Part shown: one piece after another, positions 33,635-43,823 of the stretch
How the letters are laid out: every line of letters starts with the position of its first letter
Position numbering within the stretch: position 1 is the first letter of the stretch
Source: Charina bottae
Taxonomy: Eukaryota > Chordata > Lepidosauria > Squamata > Charinaidae
Assembly: GCA_023362775.1 (NCBI GenBank)
Contig: JALMGJ010000004.1
Span: 38,146,929 to 38,210,928, forward strand
Direction: 5' to 3'
Length of the DNA: 64,000 nucleotides
Translations under genes and position numbers: made by a program
Notes under the pieces: model-generated
Databases searched by the model: none
What the model was told of the DNA's origin: nothing
What the model saw: the letters and a program-made list of their open reading frames with translations, nothing else

Positions 33635-34564
33635 ATAGCAGATAAATTAGTGGAGGTATTCTCAAATTGTGGGCCACAACCTACACCATTTTGAACATAG
33701 AAGTTCAAGAGAGAGAATTTAATGTTACCTGTTTCCAATATAAAGAAATAAGCTCAATGGAGTTACGTCATTTTGAACTGATGACTGCAGGTTTGGAGGT
33801 ATAGGTGCATGTTCATTAATTTGGTAATGGGGAACTTCTGTGGGAGAAAAAAAATTACCCCAGAGGAACAGTTAAGACTAACAACAATATCACTACTAGT
33901 GTTGTTGTGCTTGCTCTCAGAAGCTTTAGGCATATGCCATGCAGGATTCTGCATATAAACACTCATTCGGAACCTCAAGTCATTCCAGCAACTGAAGGGT
34001 CAAGGCATGCCACACTTAAGCAAGGTGGAGAAATTTTATATGACTCCGGAGAATATCCCATGTGCCTTGAGCCATATGAAAGTGGATGACTATGCCTGCT
34101 GTCTGTTTTCACTCTTTGGAAATATAAGAAAACTGTGCATCTGCTTAAATATTGCTGTTATTTAGTGAGTTGAGCACAAGCTCAGGAATAAACATGCTGT
34201 CTGCAGTAAAAAGAGCAGAAAACTTTGACATCCAAGTCTTCTTCCGTCATGCATTGCTGAAAACAGAAAGGAGCACATCAAGCATTCCACTCTATCTAGT
34301 TTTGTTGCTGGCCAAGCATTGATGATAGATCGTTTCTTGCAAGATGAGAGCAGGGGCATAGGGAGCAGAATGAAATGCAGAGAAGAGGCAATCTGTTTTT
34401 ATCCATAGGCAGCCACCCAACACTGACAACCGAAGATTTTCTCCAATTTAAAACAAAATGTTTTTGGGATGAGTATTGCTTTCCTCCTCCTCCTCCTCCT
34501 CCATCAAATGTATACCCCACCATGCTGCTTATATAAATATATAAAGTAGCTTATGTTCTCTACC
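33635..34564. other. unassigned sequence
   Basis: No gene recognised. A (CCT)n run lies at about 34,484-34,502. Confidence 0.4.
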
Positions 34565-34932
34565 ATAATGCATCATAAAAAGTAAAAGGTAAAGGTTCCC
34601 CCTGCACATTTGTGCAGTCGTGTCCGACTCTAGGGGCCGGTGCTCATCTCTGTTTGTTAGCCGAAGAGCCAGCGTTGTCCGAAGACGCTTCCATGGTCAT
34701 GTGGCTGCCATGATGCACGCGGAACGCTGTTACCTTCCCACCGAAGTGGTTCCTATTAATCTACTTGCATTTGCATGCTTTTGAATTGCTAGGTTGGCAA
34801 GAGCTGGGGCGAGTGCGGGAGCTCACTCCGTCACACGGGACTAGGGATTCGAACCTCCGAACTTGCGATCTTCTGATCGACAAGCCTGGCGTCTTACCCG
34901 CTGAGCCACCACGCCCCTATAATGCATCATAA
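34565..34932 (-). mobile_element. Sauria-type SINE, near full length
   Basis: The 14-bp duplication ATAATGCATCATAA (34,565-34,578 and 34,919-34,932) bounds a 340-bp SINE. The minus strand starts GGGGCGTGGTGGCTCAGCGG, with an A box, then a B-box-like GGTTCGAATCC, and ends in the AACCTTTACCTTTTA tail. Confidence 0.93.
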
Positions 34933-35237
34933 TAAACAACATAGTAATGACTGGCATGGAGATGAAATGATCAAAGATTAAACAAGTTGTCTGCCCTTGT
35001 TATCCTAGATAGAAGTATACTGCTATTCTGGGATTGGATATCTTAGTTCTCTTGGTTGCTTTTAAAACTCAGAATATAATTTCCGTGTTTCAGCTTTGTT
35101 TCAGAATGGTTGGCAGATAAGAGTTCCTGCACTGTGATAAATTTTCATCTCCACAACCTTCCAGATAGGGCACGTAATGGATGAAGATACCTGTGGCATA
35201 TTTTGTAACCTTATTTGGGATATGCTTTTGTTTCCTT
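34933..35237. other. unassigned sequence
   Basis: No feature recognised. Confidence 0.4.
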
Positions 35238-35580
35238 ATGTAAGGGGCGTGGTGGCTCAGCGGGTAAGACGCTAGGCTTGTTGATAGGAAGATCGCAAGT
35301 TCGGAGGTTCGAATCCCTAGCCCCGTGTGATGGAGTGAGCTCCCGCACTAGCCCCAGCTCTTGCCAACCTAGCAATTCGAAAGCATGCAAATGCAAGTAG
35401 ATTAATAGGTACCACTTCGGTGGGAAGGTAACAGCGTTCCGCGTGCATCATGCCGGCCACATGACTGCGGAAGTGTCTTCGGACAACGCTGGCTCTTCGG
35501 CTAACAAACGGAGATGAGCACCACCCCCTAGAGTCGGACACGACTGCACAAATGTGCGGGGGGAACCTTTACCTTTATGT
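35238..35580 (+). mobile_element. Sauria-type SINE, full length
   Basis: Starts GGGGCGTGGTGGCTCAGCGG (A-box region) with GGTTCGAATCC (B box) at 35,306-35,316 and ends GGGGAACCTTTACCTTTATG. A short duplication TTATGT flanks it. The tRNA-like head is a polymerase III promoter, not a tRNA gene: no cloverleaf continues after the B box. Confidence 0.92.
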
Positions 35581-36249
35581 TTCCTGAAACTAAAAAATTA
35601 CTGACAGCACCATCCAAAAAGAAATGTAATTACTAATACAATAAAGATTCCTGCTTTTAAAACCCAAAACACATTTAAAATAAGCCATGACTCTTCACAG
35701 GTAAAAAGCAGCTTAAAATCAGTATCAGAATGTGAGTTTAGCTACCAATTTATTCAAAGCAAGCATATTGAGACTTGGACTCCAAGCTGCAAAATTAGTC
35801 CATCAGAGTGTGCAGTTCCCTCAGAATCTTAATGTCTCTGTCCAATAAGCCTATTTTCTGCTATCTAGTACCTCTGTCTTGCATGGATTAAGTTTCAGTG
35901 TAGTGATTGAAGCAGCAGCAAGGAAAAGTCTAATAGTTCCTTTACTTTCCCCTCCTAACTTCCCTGATCCCACTGATTGCTGCTGCTGTCTGATTGATGC
36001 AATTTGGCTACATGAATTAGAACAAAATTACAAGCCTCTTGGGTAAATGGCATTTATTTCATATCAACTAATGGAATTTGTGGAAGAAACACCTGGATGA
36101 GCTTCAACTTAGGAAGACAGTGTACTTAGTCCATTGATCTAAAATGAATGAATCATGGACGACTTTTGTTCTGCTTATGCTGTTTTCTGCGGAGTTGTGG
36201 TTTCTACTTTTGTTGCTTCACCCCTTTCCATCTTATTAAATTGCTGTTT
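35581..36249. other. unassigned sequence
   Basis: No feature recognised. Confidence 0.4.
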
Positions 36250-36300
36250 TTGTGAGATGGGTAGCCATATAAATTTGATTAATAAATAAATAAATTTGCT
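36250..36300 (+). mobile_element. CR1/L3-type LINE 3' tail
   Basis: TGTGAGATGGGTAGCCATAT then AAATTTGATTAATAAATAAA, the short terminal piece of the LINE family seen in reverse at 55.7 kb. Confidence 0.6.
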
Positions 36301-37265
36301 CGAAAATTGGCTTTGCTTGGATGGAGACTGCATGAACATATAGTATTTGTCACAATACTCTTTCCTGTTGATGTTGTTAGTTACCAAGGTGACATTTCAT
36401 GACCTTGCTGCTATAGCTTCTTCGTTTATTAGGTCAATCTTTTTCTCTTCATTACAAAAAGCCCAGGTGGCATGCAGTATTATTGGAATTTTTTTTAAAC
36501 TCTTGCAGGCAAATCAAATCTTTCCCCTGGAGGACCTGTCCTATATATGTTCTGCATACAGGTTTTATTTCAGTCATTGAGCTATGTAACTGGTTGACTT
36601 TTGTGACTAGAATGAAATGGCTGTAGACCCCCCCCTTTTTTTTTTTTCTTCTTCTCTGTGTTTTCTGGTTTATTTTTTAGATAACAGTACTTGAAACTCT
36701 CTTGAGAACCCCTACGGTGTTTGTCTTTAGGAATGGGCTATTGTACTTATGTTCATTTTCAAAATAACTTTGATTTTTTTAAAGCCAATTGAAAGCATGA
36801 GCATTGAATGAAATATGTATTTATTGATTTGGTAAGTTTTGGAGGTTCTGCTGATAAACCTGTAATAATTCAGGAAACATTAATTAAAGGCTTTATGTCT
36901 ATGCATTTGTACAAAATATAATATGGAATTAAACTTGCCTGTAAAAGACTTCTGGCCCATAGCCATACCTAAGCAGGAGCTAGCATTTATAGCCGGACAT
37001 TCATTCATTCATTCATTCATTCATTCATTTATTCATTCATTCATTCATTCATTCATTCATTCATGGGCATATGTATGCATACTTCTCCTACATAGAAGAA
37101 ATAGCAAGAAGCCTGTTAATGTCCTGGTAGCTATTTTCTCCATGTATCCTTCAGACAGTAACTTCACACATTAAGGGAATTGCTCTTAGCATGGGCAGGG
37201 CTGATCCACCTAGTCAGGTGCATGTGACAAAGAAGTCACTTGTATCAGCAGTAGCAGCCCTAAAA
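36301..37265. other. unassigned sequence around an (ATTC)n microsatellite
   Basis: Unrecognised AT-rich DNA, except for the microsatellite listed separately and a C8/T11 homopolymer pair near 36,628-36,648. Confidence 0.4.
36999..37064. repeat. (ATTC)n microsatellite
   Basis: About 16 tetranucleotide units with one ATTT variant. Confidence 0.95.
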
Positions 37266-37269
37266 GTTG

Positions 37270-38535
37270 TAAGAGAGGCAGTCTGTGGCTTGAATCATGT
37301 CAACTGGATTTCTATTTTCTTAGTGGAAACGTTTCACTCCTTATCCAAGGAGCTTCTTCAGTCTGAGTAAAGTTAGTAAGGGAATCCTTAAATATGTTTC
37401 TAGGCTGGCTGTGTGACCTTGCACCTGGGGCTAGGTCATGGTTATTTTTGAGATGTTTGTTTCTAAGTCCCTTTATCATCTAAAGGAGGATCGTTAAGAT
37501 TACCCTGCTGCTGTTGAGCTTGTGAAATGGTCTTAATCTTCCTAGGCACAGAAGACAAAGCAGGAAGGAAGATAGGGGAAAGGTTATGCCTGAGGCCCCC
37601 ACCTCTATTCAAGGAAGGATTTTCCAAGTTGGCATGAATGGATTCCTTGACCCCTCTCTCAAACCACCTATCTTCTCTGTCTAAAATGTGAACATTAATG
37701 TCCTCAAATGAGTGTCCTTTTTCCTTTAGATGAAGATAAACTGCTGACTCTGGTCCTGTGGTGTTACTTCTCCTGTGTTGGGCCATCCTCCTGTACAAAG
37801 GTTGTTTGGTTTCTCCAATGTAGAGTTCAGAGCACTCCTCACTGCACTGGATTGCATACACTACATTGCTTTCCTTGTGTTTTGGAGTTTGATCTTTGGG
37901 GTGTACAAGCCTCTGTCTCAGTGTGTTGGTGGGTTTGAAATATACAGGTATGTGGTGTTTGCCAAATATCCGTTTGATCTTTTCAGACACGCCAGCCATG
38001 TAAGGAATGACCAGGTTCTTCCGTTTACTCTGAGTCTCAGCCCTATCTGTCGCTGTTTTAGGTCTGGTAGACTTAGATTTGGTGAAGGCCCAATTTGGAT
38101 ATCCACAGGCCTGCAGAGCTGTTCTCAGATGCTGCTTTTCATTCTTTTTGGAATCCATGGAGGTGGGGATGGTTTCTGCTCTGTGTGACAATGTCCTGAT
38201 GACTCCTAGTTTGTGCTGCAGTGGATGGTGGGAGTCAAACATCAGGTATTGATCTGTGTGTGTGGGTTTCCTGTAGATCCCTATTTCTAGCTTGCCACCG
38301 GTCCCAATGAGGACTTCACAGTCTAGGAATGCCAGTCTGTTGTCCTTGGTGTCTTCTCTGGTGAAGCTAATGTTGGCATCTATAGTGTTTATATGGTCCG
38401 TGAAGGCCTGTACTTCCTGGGCCTTGATTTTGACCCAGGTGTCATCCACATACCTAAACCAGTGGGTGGGCACCGTTCCCTGGAATGTGTTGAGTGCTTT
38501 CTTCTCCACTTCTTCCATGTATAAATTTGATGGTT
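37270..38535 (-). mobile_element. Penelope-like retroelement, 5' truncated, with RT and GIY-YIG
   Basis: The minus strand carries the 3' two-thirds of a PLE: RT palm/thumb, a GIY-YIG-type endonuclease and the 3' terminal region. The 3' end (37,270-37,400) matches the arms of the mini-elements at 6.0 and 12.1 kb and contains the hammerhead-like motif (TCTTCAG at 37,355-37,361 and GTTTC at 37,331-37,335 on the plus strand). Homology begins abruptly near NLYMEEVEKKAL at about 38,535. A hAT element starts 20 bp beyond. Confidence 0.9.
37463..38535 (-). pseudogene. PLE reverse transcriptase / GIY-YIG endonuclease, N-terminally truncated
   Basis: An open frame without internal stops reads from the RT motif region (WFRYVDDTWVKI, with YVDD as motif C, near 38,440-38,460) through the thumb (AFLDCEVLI..YRKPTHTDQYL). 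It continues into a linker (KTATDRAETQSKRKNLVIPY), the GIY-YIG-like module VVYAIQCSEECSELYIGETK (near 37,812-37,870) and the C-terminal NDPPLDDKGT. PLEs copy RNA into chromosomal DNA using these two activities. RT motifs upstream of YVDD are missing, so the copy is dead. The frame runs on past 38,556 into unrelated hAT sequence by chance. Confidence 0.88.
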
Positions 38536-38555
38536 GTATTAACAAACAGCTAGAC

Positions 38556-38751
38556 CAGAGCTTTCCAAACTGTGTGTCGCAACAGAAAAGTGTGTTGCCA
38601 CACACAGCGTGGTGTGTTGCCATACCACCCAGAAGCGGCGGCTGCTGCCACCGCCGCCGCCATGCATGCGCACGCCGCCGCACGCCCCCCCGCGCCGCCG
38701 CACGCCCCCCCCGCTGGCGACACACCAGCGGCGGCACTTTGGAAAGCCCTG
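38556..38751. mobile_element. hAT MITE unit (CTTTCCAAAC family), left part of the composite
   Basis: Left end CAGAGCTTTCCAAACTGTG and right end GCGGCACTTTGGAAAGCCCTG (ending 38,751) resemble the copy at 43,832-44,123, including CCACCCAGAAGCGGCGG-like and CCGCCGCC-rich interiors. The left flank is AGCTAGAC but the right flank is CTTTAAAG, so this pair of ends does not form a simple insertion. Confidence 0.8.
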
Positions 38752-39330
38752 CTTTAAAGGAGCCCCCAGCCTCTCTCGAGCTCACGGGGTTTCCCTCGAG
38801 TTTTCCAGGGGCCGTCCCGGGAACTGGGCCGCGCTCGCTTTACCTTTTCCCGCGCAAAATCAGGCCGCAGAGATGTGCGACGGCGGTGGCCGCTTGGCGG
38901 AACCGCCACCGGCCTGGCGACCCCGTTTCGGGCTTGTCTTGCGAAAGGAAAGGGGCGCTGGGGGAGCCCGGGAAGGCGGGCGGTGGTAGAAGGAGCGGCC
39001 CGGCGGCGGACCCCGAGGCGTCCATGGCCCCAGCCCTGCGGTGTTGCTTGTAGCCGCCCCGGGTGGGTGGCTTCATGCCTGGATCGAAAAAGTGGAGGAC
39101 GAGGGAGTTGCCTTCTTCTTACTCTCCTCGCCGAGAACCGCAAACAAACGCCCAAAGACGGGCTCTCAAGCGGGGCATGTTGGTTTACTCCCCATGGAAA
39201 CTTGGAGGCCCGTCTGAGGAAGGTCTGGGTGGACGGTCGAGGCGCGCTTTCCCTTCCTGCTAGGCCCAGGTGCTGCATCTGTTGGATTTCTGCTTGTCCG
39301 CGGGCCTAGCCAGGATGACGGGGGCTGCCT
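38752..39330. promoter_or_regulatory. GC-rich, CpG-rich segment enclosed by hAT ends
   Basis: About 580 bp of CpG-rich DNA with overlapping open frames on both strands, none recognisable. It resembles a CpG-island promoter. Because it lies between the outer hAT ends it may be captured host DNA, or old hAT interior. No TATA box or donor site stands out. Confidence 0.45.
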
Positions 39331-39461
39331 GAGCCGGATGTCGAGATGGACTCTGCTCCCCATTTTAGAGGCACAAACTGGCTGGAGATTGGAATTGGAG
39401 GGGACACCAGCAACAGGACTCTTCTCCTCCAGCTATCAATCCTGTCTGGGAGGTCCTCAGG

Positions 39462-39639
39462 TCAGAAAAGTCAAGATGGCGGCCATGAGGGTGCAATTGA
39501 AGCTCCACCTATGGGTTGCCAGGCTGCGTGTCTCAATGCCAAAAGAAATGCACTGTCTGTTATTAGTGTGTGGCACACCTAAAAACCCGATGGGCTTTGA
39601 TCACACCATTGTGGCTGCCATCTTGACTTTTTTGTCTGT
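39462..39639. mobile_element. possible MITE with AAGATGGCGGC-bearing inverted ends
   Basis: GTCAGAAAAGTCAAGATGGC at the left and, reverse-complemented, ACAGACAAAAAAGTCAAGAT then GGCAGCCAC at the right are inverted repeats of about 25 bp. The interior is about 125 bp. I could not identify a target duplication, so the superfamily is unknown. Confidence 0.5.
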
Positions 39640-40539
39640 ACCCGGCAGACACACCTAGACATGCCCAAGAGAAAGGAAAGAGGAAGACCTCTCTTGAGCC
39701 TAGGTAGCTCTTAGCAGAGTAGCCTGTTGTGAAGGGGAGGGGGTGTCAAGTGGCCAGGCTATGCTAAAAAGTAACTTTTTCTCAAGTTTGCAGCCTGCTG
39801 ATGGTTTTAACTGGTTTTCCTGCACTTTGCCCTTGCCTCCTACACTACACTATGTGATCCTTGTGGTCCCTTCCAACTCTTTGATTCCATGAATCTCCTT
39901 TTGGGTGATCACTGAAAACTGAGCACAGATTTCTGACATTTTGAGGGAAGCCCTATATGTAGTGATAATCCTCAAATAGACATGTAGAGTTAAAAAACTT
40001 GACACTCACCAAAACCCATCCCTGTCTACATGCATGATGTGGCCCATGCTGTGTTCTTCATTGTCCTCCTCTCCCTGAACTAAATTATTGTTCCCATCAT
40101 ATTAATTTTAACAAAATTAGTTGGGTGTCACTTTTACAGTGGAGCGTTATTTATAATTTACCCTGTTTTTAACCCTGAAGTCTAGTTGGTTTAGGTAAGC
40201 ACATATGTTGAGAGAGTGGTAAAGTGGTAAAGTAAGCATGCAAAGACGAGACAATAACAGAAAAGCACATTCAGCTATTCATTCTTCATACTGTTCCTGG
40301 GTGTGAATCTCCAGTGCTGTGCAGAAGAATCTTAAGGGAGTTTTTATGCTTCCGCTTTGCATAATAGTTGAGGGTTGAAGATTGGATTCACACATCTACC
40401 CACACATAATGGACTCCTCAGTTGATCAATTATCTGGGTTCATACAAGAAGCTGAACCAAAAACTAACCATACAGGCTATGCAAAATTGTGGTTGGTCAG
40501 TTTCAAACTGAATGTGTATGTGTGAACAAGCGATTATGG
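39640..40539. other. mostly unassigned; CR1 3' end and possible MITE inside
   Basis: Contains the CR1 tail listed at 39,835-39,895 and a weak inverted pair at about 40,437-40,530 (GGTTCATACAAG..GTGTATGTGTGAAC). Otherwise nothing recognised. Confidence 0.4.
39835..39895 (+). mobile_element. CR1 LINE 3' terminus
   Basis: TGATCCTTGTGGTCCCTTCC followed by AACTCTTTGATTCCATGAAT is the classical CR1 3' end in sense orientation. The upstream extent is not clear. Confidence 0.65.
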
Positions 40540-41664
40540 CAGAGCTTTCCAAACTGTGTGTCGCGACACATTTCTGTGTCGCGGCAAGGGCCCAGGTGTG
40601 TCTGTTATTGCTGCCATATTGCGGGGGGTGGGGGAGAAGATGTGTGAGGATGTCTCAGGCAACAGGGACCCGTCTTCCCTCTTCCCCCCTGAGCCCCTCG
40701 GCCAGCCCTGCCCCCGGGCCTGATCGATCCTTGATCGATGGCTGAACAGCTGGGCTTGGAGCGCCCGCTGGAAGGAGCAACGATGCCGAGTCCCCCACAT
40801 GGCTCCATTCGGCCCCAGCAGCTCCGGGAATGATGGTCAGATGAGCCCGCTGCAGGCGACCCCCTGCCTGCCCACCCGCCTGCCTCTCAGCCGCCTGCCC
40901 GCCAGCGCGGCGTCTTACCTTCTCCGACGAAGTGCGGTGGAAGCCAGGCAGGCACCGGTGAGGCGCTCCTCGTGCTGCGCTCCCGCTGGCGGCTCCTCTG
41001 CTTCTGCCCCGCTGCCCGCGCTGGGTCTCCCCAGAGCGCCGGGAGCCCTCTCGTTGGGCCAGAGCCGCCGGCAGGCTCCCTTGGCTTGGCCCCCGCTCGG
41101 CTCTCGTGAGCCGCGCGTCAGGCCGCCACCATCTTCCACTTGTAGGTGATGGGAGGAAGCGGTGAGCCAGGCCAGGCCATGGAGGCAGAGAGCGCCACCT
41201 GTCCGCCCGCCCAGTCCCGCCTCTGCCTGGCTGGGGCTGCCGCCAACGGGAAGGGGGAGCCGGAGACGCAGACAGCGTGGGGGCCATGCGAGGCGGGCAG
41301 CGGAGCCGCCTCCCCGTCCCTTTCTCGGCTTTCAGGCCGATGGCACTTCTCGGGAGGGAAAAGCCATGTCTCCGGCCGCCACACTTCGTGGTCCCTGCAC
41401 CCCCCCACCCCCCACCCCAGTGCGGCAGCCTAGTTGCGTCCCTGCACCCTCCCCCCCAGTTGCAGCCCTACCGGGCTGCTAACTTACCTGGCTTCTGCGG
41501 TGAGAGCTGAAGAGCTGGGTTCAGAGCAGGGACCTGTCGGCGCGGCAAGGGATGGGCGGGGGTCCACGTGGTGCATGGCCTCCTCTTCCGGGTTCCCCTG
41601 CGACACACCTGGGCCCTTGCCGCGACACAGAAATGTGTCACGACACACAGTTTGGAAAGCTCTG
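40540..41664. mobile_element. long TIR-bounded hAT unit with CpG-rich interior
   Basis: The first 65 bp (CAGAGCTTTCCAAACTGTGT, GTCGCGACACATTTCTGTGT, CGCGGCAAGGGCCCAGGTGT) recur almost unchanged as an inverted copy ending at 41,664. The 1.0-kb interior is CpG-rich and includes, on the minus strand, GAAGATGGTGGCGGCC followed about 200 bp on by GAGAAGGTAAGACG, an exon-and-donor-like arrangement. The flanks GATTATGG and ATCTACAA do not match, so the unit was moved or rearranged after insertion. No transposase frame. Confidence 0.75.
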
Positions 41665-41724
41665 ATCTACAATTACATACAATACAATACATACAATACA
41701 AGACTGGGGGGCCTGCGGGCGGGA

Positions 41725-42071
41725 TTTGGAGCCGGCAGCCAATCACGTGGGGTGGGGTTTGGACCCGGGAGCCAATCAGGTGTGCTGGGGGCAGGGTTTG
41801 GAGCCGGGAGCCAATCACATGGTCCGGGGGGCGGGGTTTGGAGCCGGCAGCCAATCACATGGGCCGGGGCCGGGGTTTGGAGCCAGCAGCCAATCATGTG
41901 GGCCGGGGGCAGGGTTTTGAGCCGGGAGCCAATCACATGGTCTGGGGGGCGGGGTTTGGAGCCGGCAGCCAATCACATGGGCCGGGGGCGGGGTTTGGAG
42001 CCGGCAGCCAATCACATGGGCCGGGGGCGGGGTTTGGAGCCGGCAGCCAATCACGTGGGCCGGGGGTGGGG
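41725..42071. repeat. 9-copy GC-rich minisatellite with CCAAT and GC boxes
   Basis: Nine head-to-tail units of 38-40 bp. The typical unit reads TTTGGAGCCGGCAGCCAATC then ACATGGGCCGGGGGCGGGG. Each unit holds CCAATCA (NF-Y-type box, known), a CACATG or CACGTG E-box-like site in most units and, in several, GGGGCGGGG (Sp1-type box, known). Reading frames of Gly/Pro-rich peptides are repeat artefacts. It lies near the right end of the composite hAT structure. Confidence 0.9.
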
Positions 42072-42155
42072 ACTCCTCATCAGTGTGTCACGAAATTATG
42101 CATGGCTAAAAGGCGTGTCACCAACATGAAAAGTTTGGAAAGCCCTGAGCTAGAC

Positions 42156-42959
42156 ACTATTTCTAGATAATCTCTTTTATTTCATTGAAGCTCAGAATTG
42201 TACATATGAGTGTTCTAATGGAAAATGAACATGCACAATGAATGGATGACTGGAGAATTATTTATTTTTATTTTATATATGTTATGGTGTTTTTTGAATG
42301 AAAGAATACTGACATAAGTGCTTCAAACTATTGAGGGTAGGGCTGTCTGGGAGCAACACAAGGGCAAGCTGTCATATGTATACCTGATAGAGTCTGACTG
42401 AGGGAGCATCTTCAGAAAATATTTAAAAAAATATATGCATGTAAAAATGTAAACATATAACAAGAGAATTAAAGGAAATAAAATAACAAAGACCATACAA
42501 AATATCAAGCAAAATCATTCCAAAAATATTTGTCCGAATTGTTCAAAAGGACAAGGCAAATCCCATCCTTATCAATTAATCAACTGGGAGGGGCAAGAGT
42601 TAAGTAATCAAGTGGCAGTTCTCATCTCTTCACACATCCTGTATACATCCTTGAAATCTACAAACTGAAATAAATCCAAAAGAATAGGACAAGGATTTGC
42701 TGAGATTATATCCCTGTGATTTATCCCAACACAGGGGTCTAAGCTATGTGAATCCAATTGACTATGGCACCTTCTACCTCAGTGATTCTGTAACTGTCTG
42801 TTAAGAATAATGCAAATAGCTAACAGCAAGGCACCAACTATTTTGATTCCTCTTGTTCTGCATCTTGGTGAAAGTAAGCTGAACAGTACAGTACAGAAAT
42901 GCTCACCTATTCTAGTCAACACAATGAAGACAGAGAAGGAAATATTCTGTTCTACCTCC
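42156..42959. other. unassigned sequence
   Basis: No feature recognised. Confidence 0.4.
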
Positions 42960-43335
42960 CATCTTATACTATGATTGATTGATTGACTATGTGCAGTCAA
43001 ATCAGTGTTGACTCTTAGCAACCACATAGATTTTTTTCCAGGAGAATCTGGCCCAATCTGGTCCTTCAAGTCTTCCAAAAGTGCACCTATTGCCACTGTA
43101 TCTGAGTCCATCCACTTGCTGCTAGTCATCCTCTTCTTCTCTTTGCTTCCACCTTTCCATGCACTATAGACTTATCCAAAGAATTAGGCCTTCGTATAAT
43201 GTGTCCAAAGTATGATCATTTGAGCCTGGATGTTTGTGCCTCAAATGAGAACTCTGGGTTGACTTGCTCAATAATACATTTGTTTGTTTTCTTGGCTGCA
43301 GTCTTGTAGAATAAGACTTTAAATGGGCCTTAATC
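42960..43335 (-). mobile_element. old RTE-type LINE 3' end
   Basis: On the minus strand ATGATCATACTTTGGACACA and GGAAAGGTGGAAGCAAAGAG then AGAAGAGGATG encode a decayed version of the RTE C-terminus (LSYFGHIMRR..GKVEGKRRRGRPR). The 3' end GTTGCTAAGAGTCAACACTG then ATTTGACTGCAC is the usual terminal sequence. Many frame breaks. Confidence 0.6.
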
Positions 43336-43823
43336 CAAGCCACAAGGTTTTGTCTACTTGTACTCCAGCTCTCTAGCAGCTAATATGGAATCATACATAG
43401 CAATAACACGTGATTTGTCTCCTGGTAAACACAGGGCATTGTTAGGTGTTCAGCATTTGAACCAGCATTTTTTTTTTAATATTGCCATTTCTCACATCAA
43501 TTCATTTGTTTTTATTATCTTGTTACAAACTTATTCTGAGTATGAATGCCAGAGGTGGGAAATTATAATCCTGAGTCTGTGGTCTGCCACTGTAATTGCC
43601 AATAGCCAAACCAGCATGGCCAGTGGGAGGGATGGTAGCAATTGTAGATGGGATTCACAGACTTATCCCCTGATGTACAGTAGGCTTATGTAGTACAAAC
43701 ATGATTCACATGTAAGAGGAAAACTTGGAGAACTATACAATTTGCCAAAGAACTCCCCAATTATTAAAATCAAAGTGAAGAAGCATAATTAAATAAGGCT
43801 TAGCTGCCACAAATGCTGAATAT
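43336..43823. other. unassigned sequence
   Basis: No feature recognised. Confidence 0.4.

Larger units (their letters stand above)
38548..42155. mobile_element. composite hAT-family structure, 3.6 kb, with 8-bp duplication
   Basis: The identical 8-mer AGCTAGAC lies just outside a left end CAGAGCTTTCCAAAC at 38,556 and just outside a right end AAGTTTGGAAAGCCCTG at 42,147. So the outermost ends were probably integrated together as one 3,592-bp unit. Inside lie a short TIR-bounded copy (38,556-38,751), GC-rich DNA (38,752-39,330), other sequence, a second TIR-bounded copy (40,540-41,664) and a 9-copy minisatellite (41,725-42,071). The internal copies lack matching 8-bp flanks of their own. No transposase seen. 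Confidence 0.7.

Noticed and set aside
35242..35330. tRNA gene candidate with A and B boxes
   Set aside because: It is the head of a SINE repeated across the window; no complete cloverleaf or anticodon arm could be formed.
36999..37064. Evenly spaced repeats that might suggest a CRISPR-like array
   Set aside because: Simple tetranucleotide microsatellite without spacers; the genome is eukaryotic.
41434..42129. Long Gly-rich open frames (up to 231 codons)
   Set aside because: They arise from the 39-bp GC-rich minisatellite, where units of about 39 bp keep frame; different frames give similar artefacts.
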